A DNA stretch of 58,370 nt from Nonomuraea cypriaca (GCF_015645445.1 NZ_JADOGI010000044.1:1-58370); one strand, 5' to 3'. Positions 13,220 to 23,003 are shown, numbered from the stretch's first letter. Notes: generated from the sequence alone by a model not told the origin. Numbers and translations are program-made.

Positions 13220-13250
13220 ACGGCGGTTCTGGTAGACCCAGGACCGCCGT
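13220..13250 (+). terminator. terminator after DUF7455 gene
   Basis: ACGGCGGT pairs with ACCGCCGT, with an inner TGG/CCA extension and a short loop, followed by TTT. Just before it lies a small palindrome CCACATATTGTGG (13207-13219). Confidence 0.7.
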
Positions 13251-13661
13251 TTCCCATTTCCAAAGAACGCTCGCATGGACATCCCAAGGATCTCCAGACG
13301 GACACCGTCCCTCGTGACGAATGGACTCGCGACAGGCCTCCGGATCAGTTCCCCTGCCGGACAGTCGGATTCACGCCCGAGGCCGTCCATGACCCATGCG
13401 CCCGCAGGCCAGGCCCGCGGTTCGCCGCGCCAAGGGGAACTTCGCGTGATCCCCATGGACCCCGGGCGTCCGGCAATGGAATCCGGGGCCGGTGGGACAA
13501 CTTTCAACCGCGACGACCATGGGTCCCAGGTCAGCCGCCAGCCGGTCAAGGATGCGCGGCGTAACGGCGCCCGGCCATGTGGCGGTCAGCGGCCGTCTTC
13601 CTGGAGGCCATGGCCACGTGCGGCGGGTGGCGCAGGCCCACTCGGCCCGCCGTAAAAAAAT
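13251..13661. other. 411-bp gap without a supportable gene
   Basis: Frames exist on both strands but none has family-like sequence, a ribosome binding site and normal third-position composition together. The + strand ends with a GC-rich potential stem (around 13620-13655) followed by TAAAAAAATT. That stem could end transcription of the convergent GNAT gene or be a decayed element like the one at 10.45 kb. Confidence 0.4.
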
Positions 13662-14357
13662 TCACCGGATCCGATAGTGGTACCCGCCCACCACGTCGAA
13701 CCCCTCCGCGCGATACAGCGCCTGTGCGGCCGTGTTACCGGCCGTGGTGACCAGATAGCCGGTGCCGCCGCCACAGCGGCGCAGCAGGGCTCTCAGGACG
13801 TCTCTGGCCAGTCCCTGACGGCGCGCCTCCGGCCGTGTGGCCATGCAGTAGATCCCCACAGCCTCCCCCTGGGGCACCGCCCGCCCCACGGCGACCGCCA
13901 CGCCGTCCCGCTCGACCGCCCCGTACCAGGCGGGCACTCCCGTGCAGATGCGTTCGGCGGCCTCGTAGCCGGTGCCGTAGCGTCCGTCCACCGCCCACCA
14001 AGTGTCCAGCCAGGCCTTCCAGGGACGTTCCTCGACCCGCACCTCGCCCGCGGGCGGCAGCGACGGCGCACCCGCCATGATCACTGTCGGGTCGGTCAGC
14101 TCGTATCCCCGGCGCGCCAGCTCCTCGTCGAGCCCGGGTACGACGCCCGCCCCCATCGAGAACACGCACCGTTCCCCGCGCTCGGCGTAGAACTTCTCGG
14201 CCACCTCGATCGCCGCGTCGAGATCGCCGGGCTCGTCCAGCGCCAGCACCGAGTTGGCCCGCTTGGTCACGCCGCCGGCGTAACGCAGCACCCAGCCGTC
14301 GTGGACGCGCTGCTCGTACGCGGGCCAGGCGGCATGGACAAGAAGGTCATAATTCAC
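13662..14357 (-). CDS. GNAT-family N-acetyltransferase
   Basis: 231 residues. The C-terminal half is a GNAT fold, with the acetyl-CoA-binding motif A at residues ~175-190 (MATRPEARRQGLARDVLRAL, following the R/QxxGxG/A pattern) and the later TTAGNTAAQALYRAEGF strand-helix. The N-terminal half (WPAYEQRVHDGWVLRYAGGVTKRANSV) is characteristic of the actinobacterial group whose enzymes acetylate small molecules or N-termini. Substrate unknown. Start GTG 14357 lies 6 nt after TAGGCT, so a leaderless transcript is likely. Divergent from yaaA. Confidence 0.82.
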   Translation of the reverse strand: MNYDLLVHAAWPAYEQRVHDGWVLRYAGGVTKRANSVLALDEPGDLDAAIEVAEKFYAERGERCVFSMGAGVVPGLDEELARRGYELTDPTVIMAGAPSLPPAGEVRVEERPWKAWLDTWWAVDGRYGTGYEAAERICTGVPAWYGAVERDGVAVAVGRAVPQGEAVGIYCMATRPEARRQGLARDVLRALLRRCGGGTGYLVTTAGNTAAQALYRAEGFDVVGGYHYRIR

Positions 14358-14410
14358 GAACGCAGCCTACTGTCCGTCCCCGCTGGCCTGGGCTTATAGG
14401 GTATGTGGTC
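14358..14410. promoter_or_regulatory. divergent promoter region, both genes probably leaderless
   Basis: On the minus strand TAGGCT is followed after 6 nt by GTG (GNAT gene). On the plus strand TAGGGT (14397-14402) is followed after 8 nt by GTG 14411 (yaaA). Neither start has a Shine-Dalgarno sequence. Confidence 0.5.
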
Positions 14411-15157
14411 GTGCTGATCCTGCTGCCGCCGTCCGAAGGCAAGGCGTCCAAGGGGAACGGTCCGCCCCTCGGCGAGTTGTCGTTCCCCGGGCTCGACAAG
14501 GCCCGCAAGCGAGTGACGAACGCGCTAATCCGGGCTTCCAAGCGGCGTGACGCGCCGGACGTGCTCGGGCTGACGCCGGGCCTGGCGGGTGAGGCGGCCA
14601 AGAACGTCGTGCTCAAGAGCGCCGCCACCCTGCCCGCCGCCGAGCTCTACACCGGCGTGCTCTACGACAAGCTCGGCCTCGGCAGCCTCGACGGAGACGC
14701 GCGGCGACGGGCGGAGGAGTCGGTGCTGATCTTCTCCGGGCTCTGGGGCGTGCTGCGGATCATCGACAGCATCCCGCCCTACCGGCTGTCGATGGGCGTC
14801 TCGCTGCCTCCGCTGGGCGGGCTGGCGGCGTTCTGGCGGCCGCTGGTGTCGAAGGAGCTGGATCGGCGGCCCGGTCTGGTGGTGGATCTGCGTTCGGCCA
14901 CGTACGCCGGCGCGTGGCGGCCGGGCGGGCGTTCGGTGGCGGTACGCGTGTTCAGCGGCGGCAAGGTCGTCAGCCACATGGCCAAGGCCACCAGGGGCGA
15001 GATCGCCCGCACGCTGCTCCTCCATGACGCCGATCCCGCCACGCCCGGCGAGCTGGCCAAAATCCTCGCCGGCCTCGGTCACGCGGTCGACCTGACACCA
15101 CCCGCACGCCCGGCACTCCCCTGGACCCTGGACGTGCACCTCACACCGCACGCCTGA
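14411..15157 (+). CDS. yaaA: YaaA-family peroxide stress protein
   Basis: 248 residues. The opening LILLPPSEGKA, the GLAGEAAKN segment, and later LYTGVLYDKLG and IFSGLWGVLRIIDSIPPYRLSMG are hallmarks of YaaA (DUF328/UPF0246). E. coli YaaA binds DNA and lowers free iron during peroxide stress. Start GTG 14411 gives the family-typical MLILLPP and lies 8 nt after a -10 box; an in-frame GTG at 14405 would be only 2 nt away from it. The final codons (VHLTPHA) are also the first unit of the tandem repeat that follows. Confidence 0.85.
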   Translation: MLILLPPSEGKASKGNGPPLGELSFPGLDKARKRVTNALIRASKRRDAPDVLGLTPGLAGEAAKNVVLKSAATLPAAELYTGVLYDKLGLGSLDGDARRRAEESVLIFSGLWGVLRIIDSIPPYRLSMGVSLPPLGGLAAFWRPLVSKELDRRPGLVVDLRSATYAGAWRPGGRSVAVRVFSGGKVVSHMAKATRGEIARTLLLHDADPATPGELAKILAGLGHAVDLTPPARPALPWTLDVHLTPHA

Positions 15158-15300
15158 ACCCAGAAAAACCGGGACGCGTATCTCACACCGCACGCCTGAA
15201 CCCCAAAGACACCAGAACGTACGACTCACACCACACACCCGAGCCCTCAGATAAACCGGGACGTACACCTCACACCCAATCCCAGAAACCGAGATGTGCA
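15125..15300. repeat. degenerate ~44-bp tandem repeat starting inside the 3' end of yaaA
   Basis: Four to five imperfect units built on CTCACACCGCACGCCTGAACCC, read here as CTCACACC, CGCACGCCTGA and a spacer, then AGAAAAACCGGGACG. Anchors CTCACACC lie near 15140, 15183, 15226 and 15270. The first unit is coding (end of yaaA with its stop codon); later units repeat the stop region and drift. No second gene is formed. Confidence 0.75.
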
Positions 15301-15310
15301 CCTGGACCCG

Positions 15311-15357
15311 GACACGCCGAAGCCCCGCACAAACGATGTGCGGGGCTTCGGCGTGTC
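15311..15357. terminator. strong bidirectional terminator between yaaA and hrdB
   Basis: Bases 15311-15331 and 15337-15357 are perfect inverted complements (21-bp stem) around the loop AACGA. It lies 7 bases after the hrdB stop on the minus strand and serves both convergent genes. Confidence 0.9.
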
Positions 15358-15364
15358 GGTCTGG

Positions 15365-17014
15365 TCAGTCCAGGTAATCCCTGAGGACCTGGGAACGCGA
15401 CGGGTGGCGCAGCTTGGACATGGTCTTCGACTCGATCTGGCGGATGCGCTCACGGGTCACCCCGTAAACCTTGCCGATCTCGTCGAGCGTCTTCGGCTGA
15501 CCGTCGGTGAGGCCGAACCGCATCGACACGACGCCCGCCTCCCGCTCCGACAACGTGTCGAGAACGGAGTGCAGCTGCTCCTGGAGCAGCGTGAAGCTGA
15601 CGGCGTCGGCCGGGACGATGGCCTCGGAGTCCTCGATGAGGTCACCGAACTCACTGTCGCCCTCCTCACCCAGCGGGGTGTGGAGGGAGATGGGCTCGCG
15701 GCCGTACTTCTGGACCTCGACGACCTTCTCGGGCGTCATGTCCAGCTCTCGGGCCAGCTCCTCCGGGGTGGGCTCACGGCCCAGGTCCTGCAGCATCTGC
15801 CGCTGGACACGGGCCAGCTTGTTGATCACTTCGACCATGTGGACCGGGATGCGGATGGTCCGCGCCTGGTCGGCCATGGCACGGGTGATCGCCTGCCGGA
15901 TCCACCACGTGGCGTACGTGGAGAACTTGTAGCCCTTGGTGTAGTCGAACTTCTCGACGGCCCTGATCAGACCCAGGTTGCCTTCCTGGATCAGGTCGAG
16001 GAACAGCATGCCGCGGCCGGTGTAGCGCTTGGCCAGCGAGACCACGAGCCGGAGGTTGGCCTCCAGCAGGTGGTTCTTGGCGCGGCGCCCGTCCTCGGCG
16101 ATCCACTCCAGCTCGGCGCGGACGTCGACCGGCAGGCCCTCGACCTCGCCGCCGCCCAGCTGCTCCTCGGCGAACAGTCCCGCCTCGATGCGCTTGGCCA
16201 GCTCGACCTCCTGCTCGGCGTTGAGCAGGGGGACCTTGCCGATCTGCTTGAGATAGTCCTTGACCGGGTCGGCGGTGGCGCCGGCGGCGGCGACCTGCGC
16301 GACCGGGGCGTCATCGTCGTCGTCGGTGAGGATGAGGACCTCGTCCTCGGTCTTCTGCACGGCGACGATCTCGCTGGGCTTGGGCTCCTCTTCGGAGTCG
16401 TCGTCCGAATCGGACTCGGACTCGGGCTCGGCGACGATCTCCTCGTCCTCGACTTCGATGTCCTCGAGATCCTCTAGCTCCACGTCGCCGTCGAGCTCGA
16501 TGTCCTCGTCGTCCGAGTCGGCCTTGGCACCCTCGGGCGCCTTCTGCTTGCTCTCGGCAGGCCCACCGTTCTTCGGCTCGGCCTTCTTGGCGGCGGCGGG
16601 GGCCGCGGCCTTCTTCGCCGCCGGAGCGGCCTTCTTGACAGGGGCCGCCTTCTTGGCGGCCGGCTCGGCTTCGGCGGTGCCCACGACCGCGGTCACGGTC
16701 TCGGGCTGCTGCTCTTTGGCGGCCGCCGCCGTCTTGGTCTTGACGGGCGCGGCGGTCTGGCGCTTTGCTGGACCTCGAGACTTCTTCTTCGGCGCAGCCG
16801 AATCCGCGGCGGTCACCACCACGGTCACGCCCTCTTTACTGAGGTTCCGCAAGAACGCGGCGGCGTGCGACATGGGGATGTCCGCCTCCTCGAAGGCCTG
16901 ACGGACATCCTCAGACTCGAGGAAACCCTGCGAGCGCCCACGCTCGAGCAGTCGCTGAATGACGGGCTCGTTCAGCTCTTGTGGCTTCGAGCGAGTCGAA
17001 CTTGCAGGCGACAC
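15365..17014 (-). CDS. hrdB: principal RNA polymerase sigma factor (RpoD/HrdB/SigA)
   Basis: 549 residues. Region 1.2 starts at ~249 ([11 protein letters not shown]), region 2 at ~315-385 with the conserved [18 protein letters not shown] and [10 protein letters not shown], region 3 at ~395-470, and region 4 at ~487-549 with the helix-turn-helix [13 protein letters not shown]. The N-terminus has a helical region 1.1-like part (1-65), then a Lys/Ala/Pro-rich stretch (74-165), then a strongly acidic stretch (166-236). This directs housekeeping transcription. Start GTG 17014 is preceded by GAGAGG at good spacing; the GTG two codons earlier and the upstream frame look non-coding. A phosphatase of the sigma-regulation class lies upstream in the same direction. 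Confidence 0.95.
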   Translation of the reverse strand: MSPASSTRSKPQELNEPVIQRLLERGRSQGFLESEDVRQAFEEADIPMSHAAAFLRNLSKEGVTVVVTAADSAAPKKKSRGPAKRQTAAPVKTKTAAAAKEQQPETVTAVVGTAEAEPAAKKAAPVKKAAPAAKKAAAPAAAKKAEPKNGGPAESKQKAPEGAKADSDDEDIELDGDVELEDLEDIEVEDEEIVAEPESESDSDDDSEEEPKPSEIVAVQKTEDEVLILTDDDDDAPVAQVAAAGATADPVKDYLKQIGKVPLLNAEQEVELAKRIEAGLFAEEQLGGGEVEGLPVDVRAELEWIAEDGRRAKNHLLEANLRLVVSLAKRYTGRGMLFLDLIQEGNLGLIRAVEKFDYTKGYKFSTYATWWIRQAITRAMADQARTIRIPVHMVEVINKLARVQRQMLQDLGREPTPEELARELDMTPEKVVEVQKYGREPISLHTPLGEEGDSEFGDLIEDSEAIVPADAVSFTLLQEQLHSVLDTLSEREAGVVSMRFGLTDGQPKTLDEIGKVYGVTRERIRQIESKTMSKLRHPSRSQVLRDYLD

Positions 17015-17256
17015 GAACACCTCTCGAACGAACGCGTGGCGACAATGGACCCAGATGCCCGCTGGGGGGCTGTTGCCTCTCTCGGAGATCGGTGAGGCCG
17101 TGCGGACCGCGACGGACCTGCACAGCATTGTGGCATGACCCCGCACTCCATACGGCCACCTCCCGGCGGTTGACCTCCACCCTAGGCCGACCCAGACAGT
17201 AGTGCGTACGTAAGGGCGGCACTGATACCCGAAAGCAACCCTTATGACTGTTTCAT

Positions 17257-19350
17257 TCAGTCACTCTTCGTGGCGGGCGGCACGTGAATGGCGAGCGCGG
17301 TAACGTCATCATCCTGTTCATATCCAGACAACATCCGGTCAACCAGGAAGTCCAGCAACATGTGCGGACTACTCACGACCTCAGGCGGCGCTTCGGTCAC
17401 AACACTGCAAATCTCGGCGAGACCGGCATCCAGCCCGCGCTTCCTGTTCTCCACGAGTCCGTCGGAGTAGAGCACGGCGGTATGGCCGGGCGGCACCACG
17501 AACCGGAACTGCCTGCGGCTGGTCGGCCAGCCTAGCGGAGTGCCCGGCTCGGCGTCGCACAGGATCGCCGTGCCCTGCGGAGAAACCAGAACGGGTGGCG
17601 GGTGCCCGGCCAGGGCCAGCGTGCCCTCACCGGTGACCGGCTCGACGACCATGTAGGCCAGGGTGGTGACCTGCTCCTCTTCCTCCGTGGCCTCGAAGAC
17701 GCGGTCGAGCCCGGTGAGCACGGCCGCGGGCGGCGGGTTGGTCAGCGCCAGCGCCCGCATGGCGTTGCGGATGCGGCCCATGCCCGCCGCGGCCTTGACG
17801 CCCTTGCCCATGACGTCGCCGACGACGGCCGCGACACGCCCGTCCTGCAGCACGAACGCGTCGTACCAGTCGCCGCCGACCTGGACGTGGCGGCTGCCCG
17901 AGCGGAAGCGCTGGGCCAGCACCAGGCCCTTGACCACGGGCAGGCGGTCGGGCAGCAGGCTGCGCTGCAACGTCTCGGCCGTGCGGTGCTCGCGCTCGAA
18001 CAGGGTGGCCCGCTCGACCGCCAGCGCGCACTGGCCGGCCAGCGCCTCCAGGAAGACGCCGTCCTCCTGGGAGATCTTCTGCGGCCGGGTGAAGGAGAAT
18101 CGCAGCGCGCCGAGCGCCCGGCCGGCCGCGAGCAGCGGCAACCCGACCCAGGCCCGCTCGTCGCTGCTGGCGAGGTAGTTGGCCAGGACCTCCTCGTCGC
18201 CGCCCGCCTCGAGCAGCTGCGCCTTCAGGCTGTCGGTCGACTCGGCGAACACCGGCCTGCGGCTGTTGACGGCCATGGTCATCACGCTGGAGTGGGACAG
18301 CGGGATCTCCTCGCCCGCCGCGCCGGAGGCCTCCGGGATGCCCTCGCCGTTGATCAGCTTGAGCGCCGCCCGGTCGGTGTCGAGCAGCGCGACCGCCGAA
18401 CGGTCCGCGGCCAGGGCGGTGCGGCCCACGTCGATGATGACCTGCACCACCTGCTCGACCGTCAGGGCCTCGGCGAGCATGGCGGTGGCGCCCTGCAGCC
18501 TGGCGGTGCGCAGGGCGGCGGCGCCGAGCTGGTCGGTCAGCCTGCCGCGCATCTCCTCGGCCTCGCGCTGCGGGGTCACGTCGGTGTTGGCGCCCACCCA
18601 CTCGACGACCCGGCCGTGCCTGATGATCGGCACGGCCCGCACCTCGAAGTGGCGGTAGCCGCTGGCGCGGGTGCGTACGCGGTAGTTCCACTCGAACATG
18701 GTGCGCCCGCGCAGCGCCTCCTTCCAGGCCTCCTCGGTCTGCTGGCGCTCCTCCGGGTGCACCACCTCCAGCCACCCGTTGGCGAGGTATTCCTCCAGCC
18801 CCTGGCCGGTGATGGCGCGCCACTGCGGCGCGTCCTCGACCACGGCGCCGGTGGGCGAGGTGATCCAGACGAGCTGCGACTGCGCCTCGACCAGCGAGCG
18901 GTAGCGCTCCTCGCTGCGCCGCAGCGCCTCCTCGGTCTGGCGGCTCTCGGTCACGTCGAGTCCGATCAGCGCGATCGCGCGCAGTTCGCCCGCCTCGTCG
19001 TGGACCGGCGAGAACGACAGCGACCAGTGCCTGGTGTCGCCCTCCGCGGACCGCACGCGTACGCGGCCCTCGGTGACGGGCGCGTCGGTCTCGATCACGG
19101 CCTGCACGGCGTGCGTGATGATCTGGCTGAGGTCGGCGGCCAGCGCCTCGACCGGCGGCCTGCCGATCATGCGCTCGGCGGGCACGTTGACGACATCGCT
19201 GAACACGTCGTTGACCCGCTGAACGCGGCCATCGCCGTCGAAGAACGCGAAGGCGAACTCGGCCTCCGACAGCATGCCCTTGAAGAGGGCGGAGTCTGAG
19301 ATGTCCACATCCGACTCCCGGGGACGGGGAACGGAGGTCTCGGCGCTCAT
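17257..19350 (-). CDS. PAS-PAS-GAF sensor with SpoIIE-type PP2C phosphatase domain
   Basis: 697 residues, soluble. Two PAS domains (about 23-137 and 145-262), a GAF domain (~288-450) and a SpoIIE/RsbU-like PP2C domain (~470-691). Metal-binding residues are intact: GGDWYD (493-498), GDVMGKG (511-517), YSDGLVE (628-634) and DDDVTALA (680-687). Such proteins dephosphorylate anti-sigma-factor antagonists in response to a small ligand or redox signal. No anti-sigma kinase or antagonist gene is adjacent, so the target is unknown. Start ATG 19350 has GGAGG at 8-nt spacing. It lies upstream of hrdB, same strand, 242 bp away. Confidence 0.9.
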   Translation of the reverse strand: MSAETSVPRPRESDVDISDSALFKGMLSEAEFAFAFFDGDGRVQRVNDVFSDVVNVPAERMIGRPPVEALAADLSQIITHAVQAVIETDAPVTEGRVRVRSAEGDTRHWSLSFSPVHDEAGELRAIALIGLDVTESRQTEEALRRSEERYRSLVEAQSQLVWITSPTGAVVEDAPQWRAITGQGLEEYLANGWLEVVHPEERQQTEEAWKEALRGRTMFEWNYRVRTRASGYRHFEVRAVPIIRHGRVVEWVGANTDVTPQREAEEMRGRLTDQLGAAALRTARLQGATAMLAEALTVEQVVQVIIDVGRTALAADRSAVALLDTDRAALKLINGEGIPEASGAAGEEIPLSHSSVMTMAVNSRRPVFAESTDSLKAQLLEAGGDEEVLANYLASSDERAWVGLPLLAAGRALGALRFSFTRPQKISQEDGVFLEALAGQCALAVERATLFEREHRTAETLQRSLLPDRLPVVKGLVLAQRFRSGSRHVQVGGDWYDAFVLQDGRVAAVVGDVMGKGVKAAAGMGRIRNAMRALALTNPPPAAVLTGLDRVFEATEEEEQVTTLAYMVVEPVTGEGTLALAGHPPPVLVSPQGTAILCDAEPGTPLGWPTSRRQFRFVVPPGHTAVLYSDGLVENRKRGLDAGLAEICSVVTEAPPEVVSSPHMLLDFLVDRMLSGYEQDDDVTALAIHVPPATKSD

Positions 19351-19564
19351 GGTCGGCACCTCCGTCGCGTGCCAGGGTCTCCCACGCGGCACATCTCCAT
19401 AACTGTGTATCGGCGTAGCGCAGCTCCGGGCGACCGGATTCTGCAGTACATCATCGGCGATGGGCAGGTGCGGACGGAAGCCCCCACCGCCCGGTCGCTT
19501 CTAAGGTCAACGCATCCTGTCAAAGTCGCTCCACGTCGCGCAGCAAGATCAGGTTATAGCGCAG

Positions 19565-20134
19565 CTATTGGGCCTCGGGCGCGCGCTTGGCCTCCTGCTT
19601 GGCGGCGCGTACGCGGACCAGGCTCTCGGCGTCGACCACGTCGGCGACCGATCGGTGTGACCCCTCCTCACCGTAGAGTCCCGCTGCCTCACGCCAGCCT
19701 GATGGCTGGACCCCCAGCTGCTTGCCCAGCAATGCCAAAAAAATCTGGGCCTTCTGCTTCCCGTATCCCGGAAGGGCCATGAGTCGTTTCAACAACGCTT
19801 TGCCGTCACCGGCGTCCGCCCAGATCTTCTCAGGCCGGCCGTCGTAGTGCTCGACGAGGTAGGCGGCGAGTTGCTGGATCCTGGCCGCCATGGACTTGGG
19901 GTAGCGGTGCACGGCCGGCTTCTCGGCCAGCAGCGCGGCGAACGCCTCGGGCTCGAAGGAGGCGATCTCCGCGGCGGTGAGGTCGTGCCCGAGCCGCTGG
20001 GAGATGGTGTATGGCCCCGTGAACGCCCATTCCATGGGGATCTGCTGGTCGAGCAGCATGCCGACGAGCAGGGCGAGCGGGCTGCGGCCGAGGAGCTCGT
20101 CTGCCTCGTCCCGCTGGGCGAGCTGGATGCGCAT
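19565..20134 (-). CDS. HhH-GPD-type base-excision DNA repair protein
   Basis: 189 residues, the short actinobacterial HhH-GPD form. The glycosylase helix PLALLVGMLLDQQIPMEWAF matches the first core helix. The helix-hairpin-helix appears as MALPGYGKQKAQIFLALLGK, the place where DNA glycosylases grip the backbone. The usual GPD catalytic aspartate is expected just after, and the region GVQPSGWREAAG takes that place without an obvious VD pair; whether the protein excises bases or only binds DNA is open. Start ATG 20134 gives MRIQLAQ; no strong ribosome binding site. Confidence 0.8.
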   Translation of the reverse strand: MRIQLAQRDEADELLGRSPLALLVGMLLDQQIPMEWAFTGPYTISQRLGHDLTAAEIASFEPEAFAALLAEKPAVHRYPKSMAARIQQLAAYLVEHYDGRPEKIWADAGDGKALLKRLMALPGYGKQKAQIFLALLGKQLGVQPSGWREAAGLYGEEGSHRSVADVVDAESLVRVRAAKQEAKRAPEAQ

Positions 20135-20288
20135 GGAGACAGCTTCGCACGAATGAGCACCTCGTGAAGTGAACACAGGCGTCGTGGAGGCTTGACACCT
20201 GCCCGAGAAAAGGTGAAATGAGAGCGCAAGTCGCCCAGCAGACATTCCTGGGGGTTTGCCCCTAGGTCTCCAGAGGAATCTCACTTCT

Positions 20289-20513
20289 ATGCTCGCTCTG
20301 GCTACACGGTTCCTGCGGGAGCCGGTCAGTCTCAGGCTGGCCGAAGAGTTCCTGACCGTACCCGTGGACACGATCGACCGCTGTGTCGCGGACGTGTGCG
20401 CGTGCGCGCAGCACCTCGGCGTCTCGGCGACCCCGGAGGTCGTCGAACGCATCGCCCGCGAGCACCTGCTCGCGATCGTGAACTCGGCGCCCCCGCCCCG
20501 GGGCGACCGATAG
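20289..20513 (+). CDS. small conserved-looking protein of unknown function
   Basis: 74 residues starting at ATG 20289 (MLALATRF), with AGAGGAA about 11 bases upstream. All-helical and slightly acidic. Two cysteines occur in DRCVADVCACAQHLG, and the segment EVVERIAREHLLAIV looks like a surface helix. No signal peptide or membrane segment. It could be a small regulatory or structural protein; I do not recognise a family. Codon use is like neighbouring genes. Followed after ~105 bp by another unknown on the same strand. Confidence 0.6.
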   Translation: MLALATRFLREPVSLRLAEEFLTVPVDTIDRCVADVCACAQHLGVSATPEVVERIAREHLLAIVNSAPPPRGDR

Positions 20514-20617
20514 CGCCACTCGGATGAGCGCCTCCGGCACGACCTGCCCGATAACATCGGGGTCACCAGGCCGAGTTCTCCGCACCGTTTGCGCCTGGAA
20601 TACGAGAGAGTGAGGGC

Positions 20618-22168
20618 GTGCGCCGACACCGACGAGATCCCCGGGAGAGCACCCCGCCAGACGACGTGTTCAAGGAGATGGTGCAGGCGGCTCGAGAGCT
20701 GCTCGCCGTACGCACTCCTCTCGACGCGGAGCTGATGGTCTCCGACATGATCGGTGCCTGGTGGGGCAGGCGGGTCAGGGGCGGCGACGTGGAGCAGGTG
20801 CTCGGTGAGGGGCTGGTCGACTACGCCGCCAAGGCCGGCACGCCCGCCTCGCTGACCTTGCTGATCTGCCTGGCCTATCTCGGCACCGCCCGTCAGGGCG
20901 CCAAGGCGGAGGGCGCCGCGCTGGCGATGATGGAGTCAGGCGTGGCCAGGCCGGGCTGGGCCGACCACGTGGGCGCGGTGAAGCCGGCCGGCTGCTACGT
21001 CTCCCGCGACGCGTACGGCGACCAGGACACGGTGATCTGCACGTTCGCCTACCGGTGGAAGGACGGCGCGCTGCCGATGGACCGGCACGCGCTCGTCATG
21101 GTCGTCGACTACAACATGAGCGGCATGGCCCGCGACGCCTGGGTGTCCTCGCAGGTCGACAAGCTGCTGGAGCAGGCCAGGGCCGAGGCCGCGGGCAACC
21201 CGATGCTGCTGTTCGAGGAGATCCAGCCCGAGCAGGCCAGGGCGCTGCTGGAGTCGGCGATGAAGGCCACCGGTGAGCCGAAGACGCCGCCCCCGGTGAG
21301 CGACAGCTACAGCGCCTACCACGCCTTCGCCCGCGCCAGGCTGAAGGCGCTGCCGCCCGGGCGCAAGCGGCCCGCGCCGCTGCACATCGAGGCGCCCTAC
21401 AGCAGGGAGCGGCGGGCCATGCTGGCGGCGGAGTTCCTCGCCTCGGACGCGGCCGAGCACCTGTCGGACCCCTCGGCGGCCTCGCGGTGCGCCGACCACA
21501 TCATCGACTACGGCTGCGAGCAGGACTTCAACCGGCCGATGCGGGTCAGCCCGACCAAGTGCGAGACGTTCCTGCTCGACTGGCTGCCGCGCAAGGTGAT
21601 GCTGAGCGGGGCCGAGCAGGAGGCGATGCCGCACGTGCTGGCGGCGTGGGTGCGCTTCGCCGCGCACCGCACCGGGCTGCCGGAGCAGGGGCTCAAGGCC
21701 ACGCTCGACGCGGTGTGGGAGGCGATCGGCAAGTTCCCCGAGGCGTACCGGGATCCGACGTCGTTCGGGCTTGACGGGCCGCTGCTGGCGCGGCTGCTGC
21801 CGGACGGCGACCTGTCGGCGCTGGCGCGGCGGGTCTTCGCGTTCCCGTTCCTGCAGGGCACGCACGCCGGCATCGAGCTCGACCACCTCAACCCGGCCGA
21901 CGAGGGCGACCGGCGTACGTTACTCCAGATCGACCACGGCGGCACGATCGACCAGGAGCACCTGGCCTGGCACGAGGAGATCGCCACCCGGTTGTGGGAC
22001 GGCGACCCGCCACAGCTCTGGGAGGCCGCGCAGCGGCTGCTCGACCTCGGGCACGACCGCCACGACGTGCTGCACGTGCTGATCGAGATCGCCGAGCGGA
22101 TCGGCGGCGACCCCGACGAGCTGGCGGCGGCCCTCGACGACATCGCGGACATCCCGGACGAGATCTGA
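20618..22168 (+). CDS. large conserved actinobacterial protein of unknown function
   Basis: 516 residues from GTG 20618, soluble. It lacks signal peptide and membrane segments. The last ~70 residues read WDGDPPQLWEAAQRLLDLGH and then DRHDVLHVLIEIAERIGGDP, a helical tail pattern like the DUF1841-type ending seen in several uncharacterised bacterial proteins. An earlier segment GCEQDFNRPMRVSPTKCETF has two well-spaced cysteines, and the central part is helical with many Ala/Leu/Arg. No catalytic motif is evident. The start has only a weak purine-rich site upstream. Possibly co-transcribed with the small gene before it; function not assigned. Confidence 0.75.
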   Translation: MRRHRRDPRESTPPDDVFKEMVQAARELLAVRTPLDAELMVSDMIGAWWGRRVRGGDVEQVLGEGLVDYAAKAGTPASLTLLICLAYLGTARQGAKAEGAALAMMESGVARPGWADHVGAVKPAGCYVSRDAYGDQDTVICTFAYRWKDGALPMDRHALVMVVDYNMSGMARDAWVSSQVDKLLEQARAEAAGNPMLLFEEIQPEQARALLESAMKATGEPKTPPPVSDSYSAYHAFARARLKALPPGRKRPAPLHIEAPYSRERRAMLAAEFLASDAAEHLSDPSAASRCADHIIDYGCEQDFNRPMRVSPTKCETFLLDWLPRKVMLSGAEQEAMPHVLAAWVRFAAHRTGLPEQGLKATLDAVWEAIGKFPEAYRDPTSFGLDGPLLARLLPDGDLSALARRVFAFPFLQGTHAGIELDHLNPADEGDRRTLLQIDHGGTIDQEHLAWHEEIATRLWDGDPPQLWEAAQRLLDLGHDRHDVLHVLIEIAERIGGDPDELAAALDDIADIPDEI

Positions 22169-22247
22169 AGTCCCTGTTCCATGGCGATGTACGTGACTCG
22201 GACACTCCTCGTCGCGCCGAGGTAGCCGGTAGCGCCATGATGGTGCC

Positions 22248-23003
22248 ATGGTGATCGACCTGAACGCGGACCTGGGTGAGGGTTTCGGCATCTGGCGCCT
22301 CGGCGACGACCTGGCGCTGCTCGACATCGTCACGAGTGCCAACGTGGCCTGCGGCTTCCACGCCGGCGATCCGGTGACGATCAGGCGCACCTGCGCGGCG
22401 GCCGTCGACCGCGGCGTGGCGATCGGGGCGCAGGTATCCTACCGGGACCTGGCGCACTTCGGGCGCAGGGAGATGGACATGGAGCCGGAGGAGCTGTGCG
22501 CCGAGGTGCTCTACCAGCTCGCGGCCGTCGACGGCATCGCCAGGGCCATGGGCGGCCGGGCCTCCTACGTCAAGCCGCACGGCGCGCTGTACAACCGGAT
22601 CTGCCGCGACGAGGTCCAGGCGGCGGCGGTGATCGACGCGGTGGCCGACTACGACCCCTCGCTGCCGGTGCTCACGCTGCCCGGGTCGGTGGTACACGCG
22701 GTGGCGGCGGCCGAGGGCGTGCCGACGGTGAGCGAGGCGTTCGCCGACCGCGCCTACACGCCCGCGGGGATGCTGGTCTCGCGCAGGGAGCCAGGCGCGG
22801 TCATCCACGACGCCGCCGCGGTGTCGGCCAGGGCGCGCCGGATGGCCGTGGAAGGCTCTGTGACGGCCTCTGACGGTAGTTCCGTACCTGTCTCCGCCCG
22901 GTCCATCTGCGTCCACGGCGACACGCCTGACGCCGTCAGGCTGGCGCGCGGGGTGCGGGACGAGTTGCTGGCGGCCGGAGTGGTCCTGCAGGCGTTCGCG
23001 TGA
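22248..23003 (+). CDS. pxpA: 5-oxoprolinase subunit A (LamB/YcsF family)
   Basis: 251 residues. The start MVIDLNADLGEGFG and the segments NVACGFHAGDP, GAQVSYRD and VKPHGALYNR are the family signature. PxpA, with PxpB and PxpC, performs ATP-dependent opening of 5-oxoproline (pyroglutamate) to glutamate, a damage-control reaction. The three genes form one operon with 4-bp overlaps. Start ATG 22248 (GTG 22251 is equally good). Cytoplasmic. Confidence 0.92.
   Translation: MVIDLNADLGEGFGIWRLGDDLALLDIVTSANVACGFHAGDPVTIRRTCAAAVDRGVAIGAQVSYRDLAHFGRREMDMEPEELCAEVLYQLAAVDGIARAMGGRASYVKPHGALYNRICRDEVQAAAVIDAVADYDPSLPVLTLPGSVVHAVAAAEGVPTVSEAFADRAYTPAGMLVSRREPGAVIHDAAAVSARARRMAVEGSVTASDGSSVPVSARSICVHGDTPDAVRLARGVRDELLAAGVVLQAFA

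Noticed and set aside
13082..13549. Minus-strand frame of 155 residues after DUF7455
   Set aside because: It overlaps DUF7455 and its terminator, no ribosome binding site, and no recognisable family.
15296..16477. Plus-strand frame of ~390 residues opposite hrdB
   Set aside because: Complementary to the conserved sigma-factor regions; its Leu/Asp/Val-rich translation only mirrors those codons.
20135..20288. tRNA or small RNA gene between repair gene and small unknown
   Set aside because: No CCA end, T-loop or cloverleaf pattern could be drawn; the gap is an ordinary promoter region.
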